A stretch of 64,000 nt of DNA, taken from the NCBI GenBank assembly GCA_019044685.2, contig JAGTXX020000011.1, positions 2,294,001 through 2,358,000 of the forward strand. Reading direction: 5' to 3'. Under the pieces are notes generated by a model that saw only the letters and a list, made by a program, of their open reading frames with translations, was not told where the DNA came from and made no database searches. The DNA comes from Nannochloris sp. 'desiccata'. Lineage: Eukaryota > Chlorophyta > Trebouxiophyceae > Chlorellales > Chlorellaceae. The translations under genes and the position numbers were made by a program. Of this stretch, positions 9,981 through 20,626 are shown in pieces; positions within the stretch are counted from its first letter, which is position 1; each line of letters opens with the position of its first letter.

Positions 9981-11021
9981 TTAAAGCTCATTATGCGGTT
10001 CTAGAGGGACATTCTCGTTGTGAGAGAGTGGCGGTGGTATTGTCGTCGGTTCCACAATTTTTGGCGGCACGACTTTCGCAGCTCTATACCCCGTTATGGT
10101 AGTAATTCGAATAAACAAATACATCCCTACAAACACTGTCCCTATAATAAACAGCACCAGGAAAGTAAAACAGAAATTCCGACGTCCACGGCGATGTGCT
10201 ACTGTTGCATTGGCAGAAGCAGTTTTTGTTTCCATGGCGCTCTTATCGAGGGCCTCCTCTGTTCCATCAAGCAACGTGCCTCTTTCTTTCACTTTCGCTT
10301 CCATAGCGAGTGTATTCGTCTTCATAGCTGCTGCGAGATCGGCTAATTCATCAGTGAGAGCTTCCTGAACACGGCCTTGATTGTTTAATTTGGATTTTGC
10401 AGCATCGGACAAGGCGATAGGTTTTAGCCCCGGTGGCGGTGCAATTGTTGTCTTGCCTTCTTTATTTGTTGTCGGGGCGGGTTTAGGCACAGTTACGGCT
10501 GCTACAGGAGGTGTAGGACGTAAAGAAGGTTTCGCAGTTGTTTCCTTCAATGTATTTGGAGCAGAGGGTGCTGTCGAAGAAGGCCCAGCAGCAGCGGTGG
10601 AGGATTGGAGCGGTGCTAGGAGGCGACAGAGATCTGATATTTTTGCTCTTTTTAACAAGCTTGATAACGAGCCTATACGCTTTCTATATTTATCTAGAGT
10701 GCTGGGGTGTATTCTGCCACTATCTTCTAAATCTGCTAGCTGCTCTTGGAGTGTCTCGATGTACTGAACATAGTTGAAAAGAGGCGATCAGGAAAGATGT
10801 TGTGTTAAAAGTGATCGGGGTATTAAGTTGATAAAAAGAGCTTTGGATGTCCTACTCACATGATGATATGTTGGAGATGTCTGCCATTGCCGTAAATCTT
10901 CTCTTCCCTTGTCCTGGCCTGCAGCAATCTCTTCACAAGAAGCCAACAGACGGCAGAATGAAATTTCAAAGAGTAAGTTGGAAGAAGGTGCAGGAAGATG
11001 ATGTGCCCCTGGAGCACCCAT
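9981..11021 (-). CDS. USE1: SNARE protein USE1
   Basis: USE1 is the ER SNARE used for Golgi-to-ER COPI vesicle fusion. Two exons: 11021-10860 and 10763-9981, a 96-bp intron with donor GTGAGT, 314 residues. The N-terminal helix FCRLLASCEEIA and the following YIETLQEQLADLE match the Use1 N-domain. The SNARE-like helix runs QEALTDELADLAAAMK to LDKSAMETKTASANAT, followed by a membrane anchor (FCFTFLVLFIIGTVFVGMYLF). A Pro/Ala/Thr-rich linker lies between. About 45 residues follow the anchor, longer than the near-terminal anchors of most SNAREs, so some tail would lie in the ER lumen. It is divergent from ATG6 with about 200 bp between starts. Confidence 0.85.
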
Positions 11022-11220
11022 GGTATATAGCCAGTAAATTCCAGAGACTGCTAATTAAGCAAAAGAATGCTGTGCAGCGAGAGATTTCGATGGTTTTGTC
11101 GTTCAAAATATTTTCAGCGCGCCAGCTTCAGATACAGGTTCACGACTTTTGTTTCTCTACTTGACGCAGCTCCCATTGGGTGCAAGGTTATTCAAATAAA
11201 CAAGTTATTCTATAGGTACC
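11022..11220. promoter_or_regulatory. Putative bidirectional promoter between USE1 and ATG6
   Basis: Only 199 bases separate the two opposite start codons, so both promoters and 5' leaders must lie here or overlap the genes. No specific element can be assigned by eye. Confidence 0.4.
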
Positions 11221-12801
11221 ATGGAGCGTGCACCAGTTGTGCAGTGCCAACAATGCAAATCTCAAATTCAGATCACCCCCAGCTCGACTTCAAGTACTTC
11301 CAGCGAACCTCAACAACCTAGCACCCTGTCCTCTCGCCTAGATGAGTCATTCTTTATATTGGAAGGTGTCTTGTCTGGCAAGCACCCGCTCCCAGTAGGT
11401 AAGCAAGACTTTCCGAGACAAGATGTTTAATTCTGCTATCGTTCCCACCTTGCCTGCTTTCTATTTCTTTCTGCTGTTCTTCACCTTCATCAATGGCTTC
11501 CCAACTTGATTATTTAGCTATAACCATGACTATCTGTTCTTACAGGAGGCGGGCCTGATAGATTAGAAGAATCGTTCGTGCTACTACAAAAAGCATCTAC
11601 TTCTTCATCTCTTGGCGGCTTTGGCGGAGGCGGTGTTCAGAATCAGAGCCTGCAGCAGCAACAACGGCGTTTTTCTTTCGATGCCCAGATCTCCACATTA
11701 GCTCGAGTGTTTGAAGTAGCGTCAGAAGAGACAGATTTCGACCAGCCATTATGCATAGACTGTGTGGCAGATGTTAAAAAAGAACTAATACAACAAATTA
11801 AAGATCTCGAAGAGGATGTCGCTGCCTTTGCTGCATTAGAAGCGAAAATTTTAGCCCAAGCGGAAACAGGTGGCGATGCCGCTCCATTAGATGAGCGTCA
11901 ATTTTCTCGGCAACTAAAACGTGCGCAAGAAGAGGTGGCAGAAGAAGAAGCAAAACTTAAAAAGGCCGAAGAGGAACTCAAAAAAGCTGAAAAACGGCAA
12001 GCTGCTGCTGCTGCCACTGCAGCTCAATTATCTCAAATTGAAGTGAAATATTGGCATTCTTTTAATGCAGTCATGCTATTCTTACACTCGGCTGCTGACT
12101 ACAGAGATAGCTTACAGCAACGAGTAGATTCGGCGGAGCAAGCAATATCAACTCTGCGGAGGACCAACGTGCTTGCTTCCGTATTTCATATTTCTTTTGA
12201 TGGACCGTACGGTACTATTTCAGGCGCCCGTTTAGGGAGTATACCTGATAACCCCGTCGAATGGTGGGAGATTAACGCTGCATGGGGTCAAGCGGTGCTG
12301 TTGTTGGACACTTTAGCGAGAGCTGTCGGTGGAGGATTTAAATTTTCAAAAGGAAAGTTAGAACCACGTGGCAGCTTTTCACGTGTGCACGATTCAAGAG
12401 GACCTGCTGAATTGTTTGGACCTGCAAGTAAGATTGTGTGTTTATCATATGATCGGGCGCAAGTGGCTTTTCTAGCGTGTTTAAAAGAATTTGAAGTGGC
12501 CTTGGCACAGCGGGGGGCGACAAATTTCAAAACAGGGGGTCCTTTTTCTTTAAGTTTTCCGATAGATGGTGACCGTGTCGCTGGATATTCGATTAGATAT
12601 GGGCTGTCTAGAGATAAAGCATGGACAAAGGCGTTGAAATATATGCTGTTGGACTTGAAATTCTGTGCTAGAGCCACTTTAGAGGTGTTAAATTTAAGAC
12701 GACATGGTATCGGTGGTGGTGGAATTGGTGGGGCTAGCGGGAGCGGTGGTGCAATGGCGGCGTTGCCTCGAGAAGGACCTGGAGCTGTATTCCGTCAATA
12801 A
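11221..12801 (+). CDS. ATG6: Beclin 1 / ATG6 (VPS30) autophagy protein
   Basis: ATG6 is the regulatory subunit of the class III PI3-kinase complex (VPS34/VPS15) that starts autophagosome formation and endosomal sorting. Two exons: 11221-11398 and 11546-12801; 477 residues. Features in order: an N-terminal CQQC and a later CIDC pair, the two zinc-like CxxC motifs of the family; two SRLDESF-type short motifs, as in plant ATG6; a Glu/Lys/Ala-rich coiled coil about 180-290; and the C-terminal beta-alpha repeated domain with YGTISGARLG, VEWWEINAAWGQAVLLLDTLA and WTKALKYMLLDLKF. The C-terminus has a Gly-rich extension. Divergent partner is USE1. Confidence 0.95.
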
Positions 12802-13332
12802 TAGGTTTTTTGTAAAGTATTAGGTGCATAGTATGTAGACTTTCTGTAAGATCTCAAGGGAGACGTGTCGAGAGGGTTCCACCAGCCAACGCTCTTGATG
12901 CAAGACTTGACTTTAAAGCTGTAGCTCAAGCCAATATAACGTATTGTTGTATTCGTTTGATGGAAGTAAGGGGGAAAAAATTACTGGCGTAACAATTGGA
13001 TATGTGTAATGTGTCTAAATAGGCTCATTTTGATTTTGCAAAACAGGAAAAAAAAAAACTTTCTAAAAGCCGGAAGCCGGCTCGTCCTTGCTTCCATTCC
13101 TATGTTACACTATATGCTCTTAAAACCTCTATATCACTCTGTATATATCATCATAAAGGGGTGCGTAGACGGAGAAAAAAGTATAATGAAAGAACAAAAA
13201 GAACATCGGTATATAACTACCCCTATAAATTTATCCCCCCCCCCAACGCAGTTTTAGAAGGCGGTTTTTTCGGAACAAGATATACTTGTTTCATTTTCTA
13301 TCTACTTATCAACGTTGATACAAGTTAAGCAT
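12802..13332. other. 3' intergenic between convergent genes
   Basis: AT-rich 3' flanks of ATG6 and of the minus-strand gene that follows. Includes a C10 tract near 13236-13245. No gene seen. Confidence 0.5.
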
Positions 13333-14170
13333 TTATCCAGCAAGGAGACCATCAAGCTCATCTTCTTCCTCTACAGCAGCTTCCGGCTCTTCAGTTCCCT
13401 CCTCTTGCAATGCCTCCTTCTCCTTTCTGCCGTACACATCTATGCTAATATCTTGTTTGATATTATCATCATCGTTGACAACATTTTCCATATTGAGAAC
13501 TCGTTTATCAGTTAAATCAAAGTTAAAAGAGGACTTCAATTGACCAATAGGAACAATGCTTCTGCGATAATTGAAAACGGAAAAAAGAGGGGATGGATTA
13601 GGGTTCTGCGGGTGGTGAAAAAGTAAAACAAGATCGAGTTAAAAAATGTTCAACTTACATGAGGCTATCCATAGCGTGGGGACGCATCCAGGTACGTGCA
13701 CATGAATCACAACGTGTAGCAAACTCGTCACAATAAATTGCGTCCTGGAACTCTGCTGGGAGAGCAGCTTTGTTGCGAGACAGCGCCTCTTCTAATGTGA
13801 GCGAGAACACATGCTTGAAACAAGTGCGTGCGCCAGTACCCATGCATTCCAGGGAATTTGCACTGATAGGTTCAATTACGAAACAGTCCTGTAGCTTGCC
13901 ATCGTCTCCTTTTTCAAAGCAGTGGGCTAAACCAAGGGTAAGATAAGCATCTTGGGGAGTAGCCCATTCAGCGCCATAATTAGCTTGAACTGTAACGCTG
14001 GTGCGGTAATCTGCAGTATTCAATTTATTACGATACTGAAAACGGCCGCTAGCTTGGGGTTTGCGTAAAAAGCTGCCAGGAACAGAGCCATTGAAGAACC
14101 GGCGGCCACTGTTTCGGATAGTGCCGGAGACCGCAACGACAGGAAACGCGATGTCAGTACACTGGATCAT
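13333..14170 (-). CDS. Conserved plastid-type protein of unknown function
   Basis: Two exons: 14170-13659 and 13561-13333, with a 97-bp intron (donor GTAAGT, acceptor TCGCAG), 246 residues. The first 60 or so residues are Ser/Arg/Asn-rich, poor in acidic residues, and end near VTVQA, which looks like a plastid transit peptide. The mature part has DAYLTLGLAHCF, IEPISANSLE and a Cys-rich stretch (CDEFATRCDSCARTW). The C-terminus is strongly acidic (EEEDELDGLLAG). This pattern recalls uncharacterised plant chloroplast proteins, but I cannot name the family with certainty. The Cys cluster could bind metal. No function is assigned. Confidence 0.7.
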
Positions 14171-15436
14171 GGTGCTATTCGAGTTATCAAATTAAAAGTT
14201 GAGTTGAAAGAGGGTTTGGAACTTTTGGAGCCAAAGTGGAGTTTAGGCAATCAGGATTAGATGGCGCCTTGCCTCAATTCTGATCCAGTGTCTTGAACAT
14301 GTGCTGGTGATGCAATCAAATGACCGACCATATTTGCATCAAACTCAAATAATATACAACTATTTACATTACACCAGCAAGGCATGTGGAATTTGGGAAG
14401 CTACTTGTGAACTGTGTGCAGCACGGTTTCCACCGGCTGGGCCATGCCCAATAAACTAAAGAATGAAATGGGGTTTATAAAAAACAAAATGCATTTACGA
14501 GCTAACATGGAGGTTGGGAAAAGAGGTAGTAGTCTAAAATCAATAGAGGATGGACAGAGGGGTGGCATTCCAAAAACATAAAACAAGGCGGTGGAAAATA
14601 AATTTGCAATAAACAGGATATTATATTTGCTGTCCTGCAAACCTATATGGTTATTGTGAGCAGCCAAAGAGGCTTTATGCTGCAAAGAAGCGCTGTATCA
14701 AGGTGATGTTGGTGCCTTGAGACGGAACAGCCTCTACGACGGGCGGCAGTGCTTTCTCATAAGCACAGCGAGGTTAAGGCAGCAGGAAAGTTCGAGAACG
14801 TAGCGCCAATCCCATCATATAGACTCGCTGGAATAAACTTATTCAGAATCGATGACAACATACCACCATGCATGCTTGGGTTTATAATCAACCACCGACG
14901 CGGTAAAAAAGATCTCTAAACCTGTTGGTAATCGAGTTGCAGGCCGTCTCTGACTCTATAGAACTTTGTCAAGCGTTTTATGTTACTATAAAAGCCTGCT
15001 GGCACTACCATAAGAGACTTTATTGCAAAATCTACAAAAGCAAGTGATCTCAGAAATCTAATTCAAAATTATGAATCGCGCCCATCTCTCGCCTAGCCTG
15101 ATATCATCTTCTACCAATATCATCTTCAATAAAACAGAAGTTAATTGATGCTCCGACTGGATCTATAAGATAGGACAAAATGAGATAAAATTTATTTCGT
15201 TTTGATTTGAAATCCCTATCCTGGCAAACATCTTAGCCAAAACAAGACACATTCCATAATTAACTGAATCAACACTTTTTTGAGACTACAGAGATTATAA
15301 ATTATAAACCGCAAAGCTTCCCTAAAAGCTATTCGAGTGCCACGATTTGTTTTGCATCGCATTTGTCATTTTACCAAAAGCTCGTCTTCAATTTAGAATT
15401 GACCCATTAGTTATAAATTCAAAGACTTGAACAACC
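14171..15436. other. Long intergenic region between divergent genes
   Basis: About 1.27 kb without a supportable gene; the open frame at 14685-14401 has no recognisable motif. AT-rich, with no tRNA-like arms or clear repeats by eye. It must contain the promoters of the unknown plastid-type gene and of UROD. Confidence 0.5.
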
Positions 15437-16609
15437 ATGCACCAAGCGTCCATCTTCAGCGGAGGTGCTTTGGGCACTTCCCCTCGCACCACCCATTGTT
15501 GCCGCTCAACCATCCGCTGCCAAGCCCAAGCGGACCCTCTTTTACTGCGTGTAGCTCGGGGAGAGCAAGCTGAACGTACTCCTGTATGGCTCATGCGCCA
15601 AGCAGGTCGCTACATGGCTGAATTCCGTAAATATTCAGATGTTATTCCTTTCCGTGAACGCTCCGAAACCCCTGAAATTGCAATCGAGCTCTCTCTCCAA
15701 CCTTGGCGTGCATTCCGTCCCGACGGTGTCATCATGTTTTCGGACATTCTCACCCCGTTGCCGGCTTTAGGGATTGAATTTGATGTCATCAAGGGCAAAG
15801 GCCCTCGCATTGATATTCCAATTCGTAGCATGGAGCAAGTTAAATCTCTGCGCCCGATGGTTGACCCAGCTTCCTCTTTACCCTTTGTTGCCGAAACCCT
15901 CAAAGCCCTCCGTGCTGAAGTGAACAACCAATCTACTTTACTAGGATTCATCGGTACCCCTTGGACACTGGCTGCCTATGCTATTGAAGGCAAAGCGGAT
16001 AAAAATTGCCGACAGACTAAATCTATGATGTTTAATAATCCTGAAATTTTACACGCCTTCCTGGATCATTTAGCTGATGCATTGGGCGATTACGCATGCT
16101 ATCAAATTGAAGCTGGTGCACAGGTGGTTCAATTATTCGATTCTTGGGCACATCATTTATCTCCCCAGCAATTTGCCGAGTTCTCGTTACCTTATGCGGA
16201 AAAAGTAATGAAGAAAGTACGTGCTCGCCATCCTGAAGTCCCGTTAATTTTCCATGGAAACGGCGGTACAGGTAAAGAACATGTCATGGCTCGGTGTACT
16301 GCTGATGTCCTGGGCTTGGATTGGGCTTGTGATATGGCTACTGCTCGTCAACTCTATGGCTCTGACAGGACGTTACAGGGAAATGTCGACCCTACGGTGT
16401 TCTTTGGTACTGAACAGGCGATTAGAGATGCAACGACTGATTGTTTACTTCAAGCAGGTGCTCAAAGGCATATCTTAAATGTGGGGCATGGTGTTATTGA
16501 GGGGACCCCTGAGGAGAGTGTGGCGTTATTTTGTGAATTGGCAAGACAAAGTGGAGAGATTCATAAAGCTGCAGCTGCTTCTGGCACGAGGCAAACTGTG
16601 GCAGCTTGA
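15437..16609 (+). CDS. hemE: Uroporphyrinogen decarboxylase, plastid
   Basis: UROD removes four acetate carboxyls from uroporphyrinogen III to give coproporphyrinogen III, a shared step of heme and chlorophyll synthesis in the plastid. Single exon, 390 residues. After a transit peptide of about 30 residues (CCRSTIRCQAQ near its end), the mature enzyme starts at ADPLLLRVARGEQAERTPVW. The family signatures PVWLMRQAGRYMAEFR, FSDILTPLPALG, GFIGTPWTLAAYAIEG and HGNGG are intact, as is ILNVGHGVIEGTPEESV near the end. Catalytic Asp (FSDIL) and Arg (RQAGR) positions are present. No lesion. Confidence 0.96.
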   Translation: MHQASIFSGGALGTSPRTTHCCRSTIRCQAQADPLLLRVARGEQAERTPVWLMRQAGRYMAEFRKYSDVIPFRERSETPEIAIELSLQPWRAFRPDGVIMFSDILTPLPALGIEFDVIKGKGPRIDIPIRSMEQVKSLRPMVDPASSLPFVAETLKALRAEVNNQSTLLGFIGTPWTLAAYAIEGKADKNCRQTKSMMFNNPEILHAFLDHLADALGDYACYQIEAGAQVVQLFDSWAHHLSPQQFAEFSLPYAEKVMKKVRARHPEVPLIFHGNGGTGKEHVMARCTADVLGLDWACDMATARQLYGSDRTLQGNVDPTVFFGTEQAIRDATTDCLLQAGAQRHILNVGHGVIEGTPEESVALFCELARQSGEIHKAAAASGTRQTVAA

Positions 16610-16929
16610 GATCTTAGCGAGGGTGTAGTAATGATTCAGTAATGCTAGTTTTATTTAATTTTAGGCGAAAGATTTCTCTTCTGTAAAAATGTTTCAGAGG
16701 GATAGACGCCGCCTGAGACGGGTAAATCAGAGTAAACAGCGAAGTGAGCAAAGCAAAAGAAAGTGATAGTATTGCAGCATATTTTAAACTTAATTTTAAT
16801 GTTACTCTTATTTTGCATCGTTTATAGCTTTCTCTGAAAGTCTAAACGCTCGCTATTTCTCAACCTTTCCTCGGATTATTAATTATTTCCAAGATCACTT
16901 TTGATTTTGATCAGAACTTTGCGTCCAAT
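16610..16929. other. Short intergenic region
   Basis: UROD 3' flank and promoter of the next small gene. Nothing else seen. Confidence 0.4.
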
Positions 16930-17301
16930 ATGGTTGAACCTGGTACAGTAAACACGTTACTAGAACAATTAGAAGGCGATAAATTCAGATTGGAAAACTC
17001 GGTAGTCCATTTACAGCGTTCTATATCTGAATTGAAAGAGGCCATTGCGTCAGAAGGCGATGAAGACCGAGAATTCAAGAAAGCAATAGAAGAGAATATA
17101 GTAGTCATTGCCAGGTACAAGGCAAAGATAGAACGTCTAGATAAAGAGATTGAAGAGCTGAAGAAAGGAATTCAGCATCTAGAGGGCCAAGTAGTTGTGC
17201 CGGTGACCGATCCACCGTCCGTAGAGAGAGACCTCCCAGGGACAGATGAGGCTATGCCAGATGCTAATAATGGTGCAAACAATTCTGGAATGTATCTTTA
17301 A
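16930..17301 (+). CDS. Small coiled-coil protein, unknown
   Basis: A 123-residue single-exon protein that is nearly all helical and charged for its first 85 residues, then a short disordered acidic tail. The pattern LENSVVHLQRSISELKEAI ... FKKAIEENIVVIARYKAKIERLDKEIEEL shows regular heptads. It resembles small eukaryotic coiled-coil proteins of the kind that includes the proteasome-assembly factor Tma17/Adc17, but that is a weak resemblance and an inference. It ends 105 bp from the convergent F-box gene. Confidence 0.65.
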   Translation: MVEPGTVNTLLEQLEGDKFRLENSVVHLQRSISELKEAIASEGDEDREFKKAIEENIVVIARYKAKIERLDKEIEELKKGIQHLEGQVVVPVTDPPSVERDLPGTDEAMPDANNGANNSGMYL

Positions 17302-17406
17302 AACGTGTAAAGCTTAAAAATAGACAAATAAGATAAAAATATTACAATAGATGACTTCAAGGCTTGCCAACCTCCAGCGCCAGAGCCCTCTCTCATATTC
17401 TTTATA

Positions 17407-18438
17407 TTATTCTTTTGAGCTACGAGTCCGCCTGCGGAAATCTTTTTTGATTCCTCTTGCTGTGTACCTTCGTACTGTACTGCTTCCCATACCTTTCTTT
17501 TGCTGCTCAGCCCTTCCCCTGGTCTTCGAAGCATCTCCTTTCTTTTTGGTGACTTTCCCGTCCTTGGTTCTCCCTGTCCTTTTATCACCTTTATTTGGCC
17601 CCTCTGATCCCCTATTACCACTACTATTCAATACCCAATACAGATATTTTCTTAAATTCTTATCTTCTACATCTTCTAGCGATCTATGTCCCCTGCAAAA
17701 GATTCTCCATGAATCGGCAGTAAATTTCCCGCAGCCAGAAAATTCCGAAGGTGATAACCAATCTTTGGCTAAAAAGTCATTTGACATGCTTCGTAAAGCT
17801 CTAATTCTATTTATTTGCAGTCCAAGAGTGTTAATTGCCTCGATAAGAACGTCTTCTGTAGCCGCTAGCACTGCTGTGGGCGACGGCCAGCAAGAGATGA
17901 AATTGTTGATTGTAGCTCGAATAAGAGGGCCTCCAGTGGTCCTACTACATAATATACAGCATACTAAATGTTCCCAGGGGTCTTGGAACTGCTCTTGTCC
18001 GAGATCTAGAGGAGATTTGGGGGCAGCGGTGAGGTTCATTCGGTGGCTGCAATATGCCAGCCAGCCTCCATTTGGAACACGTTGTGCAGCGAGAGTTTCT
18101 ACTGCAGGACCCCATTTGGCTACAGCGAGAGATTTCCAAAGAGAATCATCCTGAAAATGAAGAAATAATAAACAAGCCTTTAGTTGAAGTGATCAGGAGA
18201 GGAGTGGCGGGAATATGGTTTGGCCTGTCAAACAGATTGGATGCCAAATTCAGACCCCCTGACGCAATAGCAGGTATACAAAAAGTCCTTGAGTCCAGTC
18301 AGCATTTATTACCTTGATCAGTTTGTTAAAATACTTGGAGGTGAGCGAAAGATTTCCCCAGTCAATTATCCCAACTGCTTGGAGCACCGTAATAAGGCAC
18401 TCCCTTGGAAGGTCTTCCAACGAGTTGGGTTTTTGCAT
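17407..18438 (-). CDS. F-box / MBD4-like DNA glycosylase fusion protein
   Basis: Two exons: 18438-18313 and 18150-17407, with a 162-bp intron (donor GTAATA, acceptor TTTTCAG), 289 residues in one frame. Residues about 5-60 are an F-box: LEDLPRECLITVLQAV, then the typical SLTSKYFNKL and DDSLWKSLAVAKWGP. Residues about 90-205 are an HhH-GPD glycosylase of the MBD4 type: GQEQFQDPWEHLVCCIL, LGLQINRIRALRSMSNDF and SGCGKFTADSWRIFCRG. The catalytic Asp is in ADSW (about residue 188). A Lys/Arg/Gly-rich tail of about 60 residues follows. MBD4 removes T or U mispaired with G. F-box proteins bring substrates to SCF ubiquitin ligases. A link between the two here is inference. Confidence 0.85.
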
Positions 18439-18670
18439 ATTGGGTTAAAATTGGGTTTGTCTCGACTTTAGGGGGTCATCAACTTTTGAGCTAAAAATTG
18501 AGTCCCTGATGAAGCAAGGATAAATGGATCAGCCATTCCTACAAGTTCTCTGGAGCATTGCTTTGAAAAAGCTACTAATTATTATTTAACACCCCTGCGA
18601 ATATTTTAGGCATTTATTCTTTCGTTAGTTTCGCTAGCTTAGGAATTGCATACACATTTAAAAAGCCAAC

Positions 18671-20177
18671 ATGCAGTCGGCAGCCACTCTTATCGGCGGA
18701 GGCCGCGCCTCTATGCAGGCATTGAGCAATAAAAGAACCTTACAGATCCGCACCAAGGCTACCGGATTGAACGTTGTTGCAGGCCCTCCTCCCGCATGGC
18801 CTGGCAGGGCACCTGTTCCCGACACCATTGCCCAACGCAGTGGCCCCAAGGCAAGTAAATTTGAATATCAGCATAGTTACAGATGCCAGTTTTCGGAGAT
18901 GCATGGCGATGCGACCTTTAATACCTACACATTTTATTATTTCATTGTCGCTTACATGTCCCCACAACCACCATCTTCTTCCTCGCTTGCAGAAATTCTC
19001 TTTACTTGGCTCTACCGGTTCGATCGGTACCCAAACTCTTGATATCGTCGCTGAAAATCCCGACAAATTCGAAATCACCGCTCTCGCTGCTGGTGGTAAC
19101 ATCGAACTCCTCGCTGAACAAATTCGCCAATTCCAGCCCCGCCTCGTCTCTGTTCGCAACTCCGAATCAGTGGCGCCATTAAAGGAACTCATCAAAAACG
19201 TCCCCAACCAGCCTGAAATCATGATTGGAGAGGAAGGTATCATTGAAGTCGCCCGTCACCACGAAGCTGAAGCATGCGTTACAGGAATCGTTGGCTGCGC
19301 TGGCCTCGGACCGACCGTCGCCGCTATTGAAGCTGGCAAACACATTTGCTTGGCCAACAAAGAAACTCTTATCGCCGGAGGACCTTTTGTACTCCCTCTT
19401 GCGAAGAAACATGGGGTCAATATTTTACCTGCTGACTCTGAACATTCTGCTATCTTTCAGTGCATTCAAGGCTTACCAGAGAACGGCATGCGGAGAATTA
19501 TATTAACCGCCTCTGGAGGTGCCTTCCGTGACTGGCCTGTGGAAAAGTTACAGACCGTTACCGTCGCTGACGCTTTGAAACATCCTAACTGGAGCATGGG
19601 ACGTAAAATTACCGTCGATTCCGCTACGTTGATGAATAAAGGCCTTGAAGTAATCGAAGCGCATTATCTTTTTGGCGCTGATTACGACAACATCGATATT
19701 GTTATCCACCCCCAATCTATTATCCATTCTATGGTCGAAACAGCTGATTCTTCAGTGTTAGCACAGCTTGGATGGCCTGATATGCGGCTGCCTATTCTAT
19801 ATACCATGTCGTGGCCTGCCAGGGTCAATTGCTCGGAAGAAACATGGCCTCGATTAGATTTTGTTAAAATGGGAGATTTGACCTTCTGCAAGCCTGATAA
19901 CGCCAAGTACCCTGCTATGGCGTTAGCGTATGCTGCTGGACGTGCTGGTGGAACCATGACTGGTGTATTATCTGCTGCAAATGAGCAAGCTGTGGAGTAT
20001 TTCTTGGATGAGAAGATAGGGTATTTAGAAATTATGAAGGTGGTCGAGGCAGCGTGCGAAGCGCACAGGAAGGAGTTTGTGGAAGCACCTAGTTTGGAAG
20101 AGATTGTGCATTACGATCAGTGGGCAAGAGAGCATGTGAAGCAACAGGTCTCCAAGACAAGCGCAGTTGCTGCTTGA
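18671..20177 (+). CDS. DXR: 1-deoxy-D-xylulose 5-phosphate reductoisomerase, plastid
   Basis: DXR converts DXP to MEP with NADPH, the committed step of the plastid isoprenoid pathway that feeds chlorophyll and tocopherol side chains. Exons 18671-18850 and 18993-20177; 454 residues. The intron is GC-AG (AAG|GCAAGT ... GCAG|AAA); only this splice keeps the frame into [18 protein letters not shown], the NADPH-binding motif. Later signatures are [53 protein letters not shown] and [13 protein letters not shown], covering metal and substrate ligands. The leader includes the PPPAWPGR element seen near the mature N-terminus of plant DXR. Intact. Confidence 0.95.
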
Positions 20178-20626
20178 ATATATGGAAGAGATAGTAAATG
20201 GTAGGTAGTCTCTTTCTTTTTGGAGGTTGGGCACTCGGTCGACAATAAAATTTTGTTCTTGATACTGTTAAATGTTGTTCTCTTTTATTTTGTTGCTTTG
20301 ATCTGTGTGCTTAGTTGCTGATGTAGCAATAGTGTGCAGATTTTTTTATGTACTGGATTATGTATTTTGAATTTCCAAAAATAAACATCTCTCCTTGTCG
20401 TCAGCTTCAAGAAAATATCAAGGCTTAGGAATCCCATGAAAACGTAGCACAGCAGTAAAAAGCAATCTTATTTACAGTGTTTTCTACAGAAAAGATTATT
20501 GCATGAACATAAAAATCAATTAGGTATTCTCTGACTATCTATGATATATAGTCGACCATGATAAAATGTACACAATCACAGCCTTGCCCAATCATCGCGA
20601 CCAAACCCCACAAACATTTCAACATT
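20178..20626. other. Intergenic, left edge of the duplicated block
   Basis: 3' flanks of DXR and CotH copy 1. The sequence from about 20288 recurs from about 22679, so the tandem duplication begins here. Confidence 0.5.

Noticed and set aside
18036..18065. Apparent frameshift between the F-box part and the glycosylase
   Set aside because: It came from misjoining two sequence lines. With the full sequence (GGCTGGCTGGCATATTGC on the coding strand) the frame is continuous.
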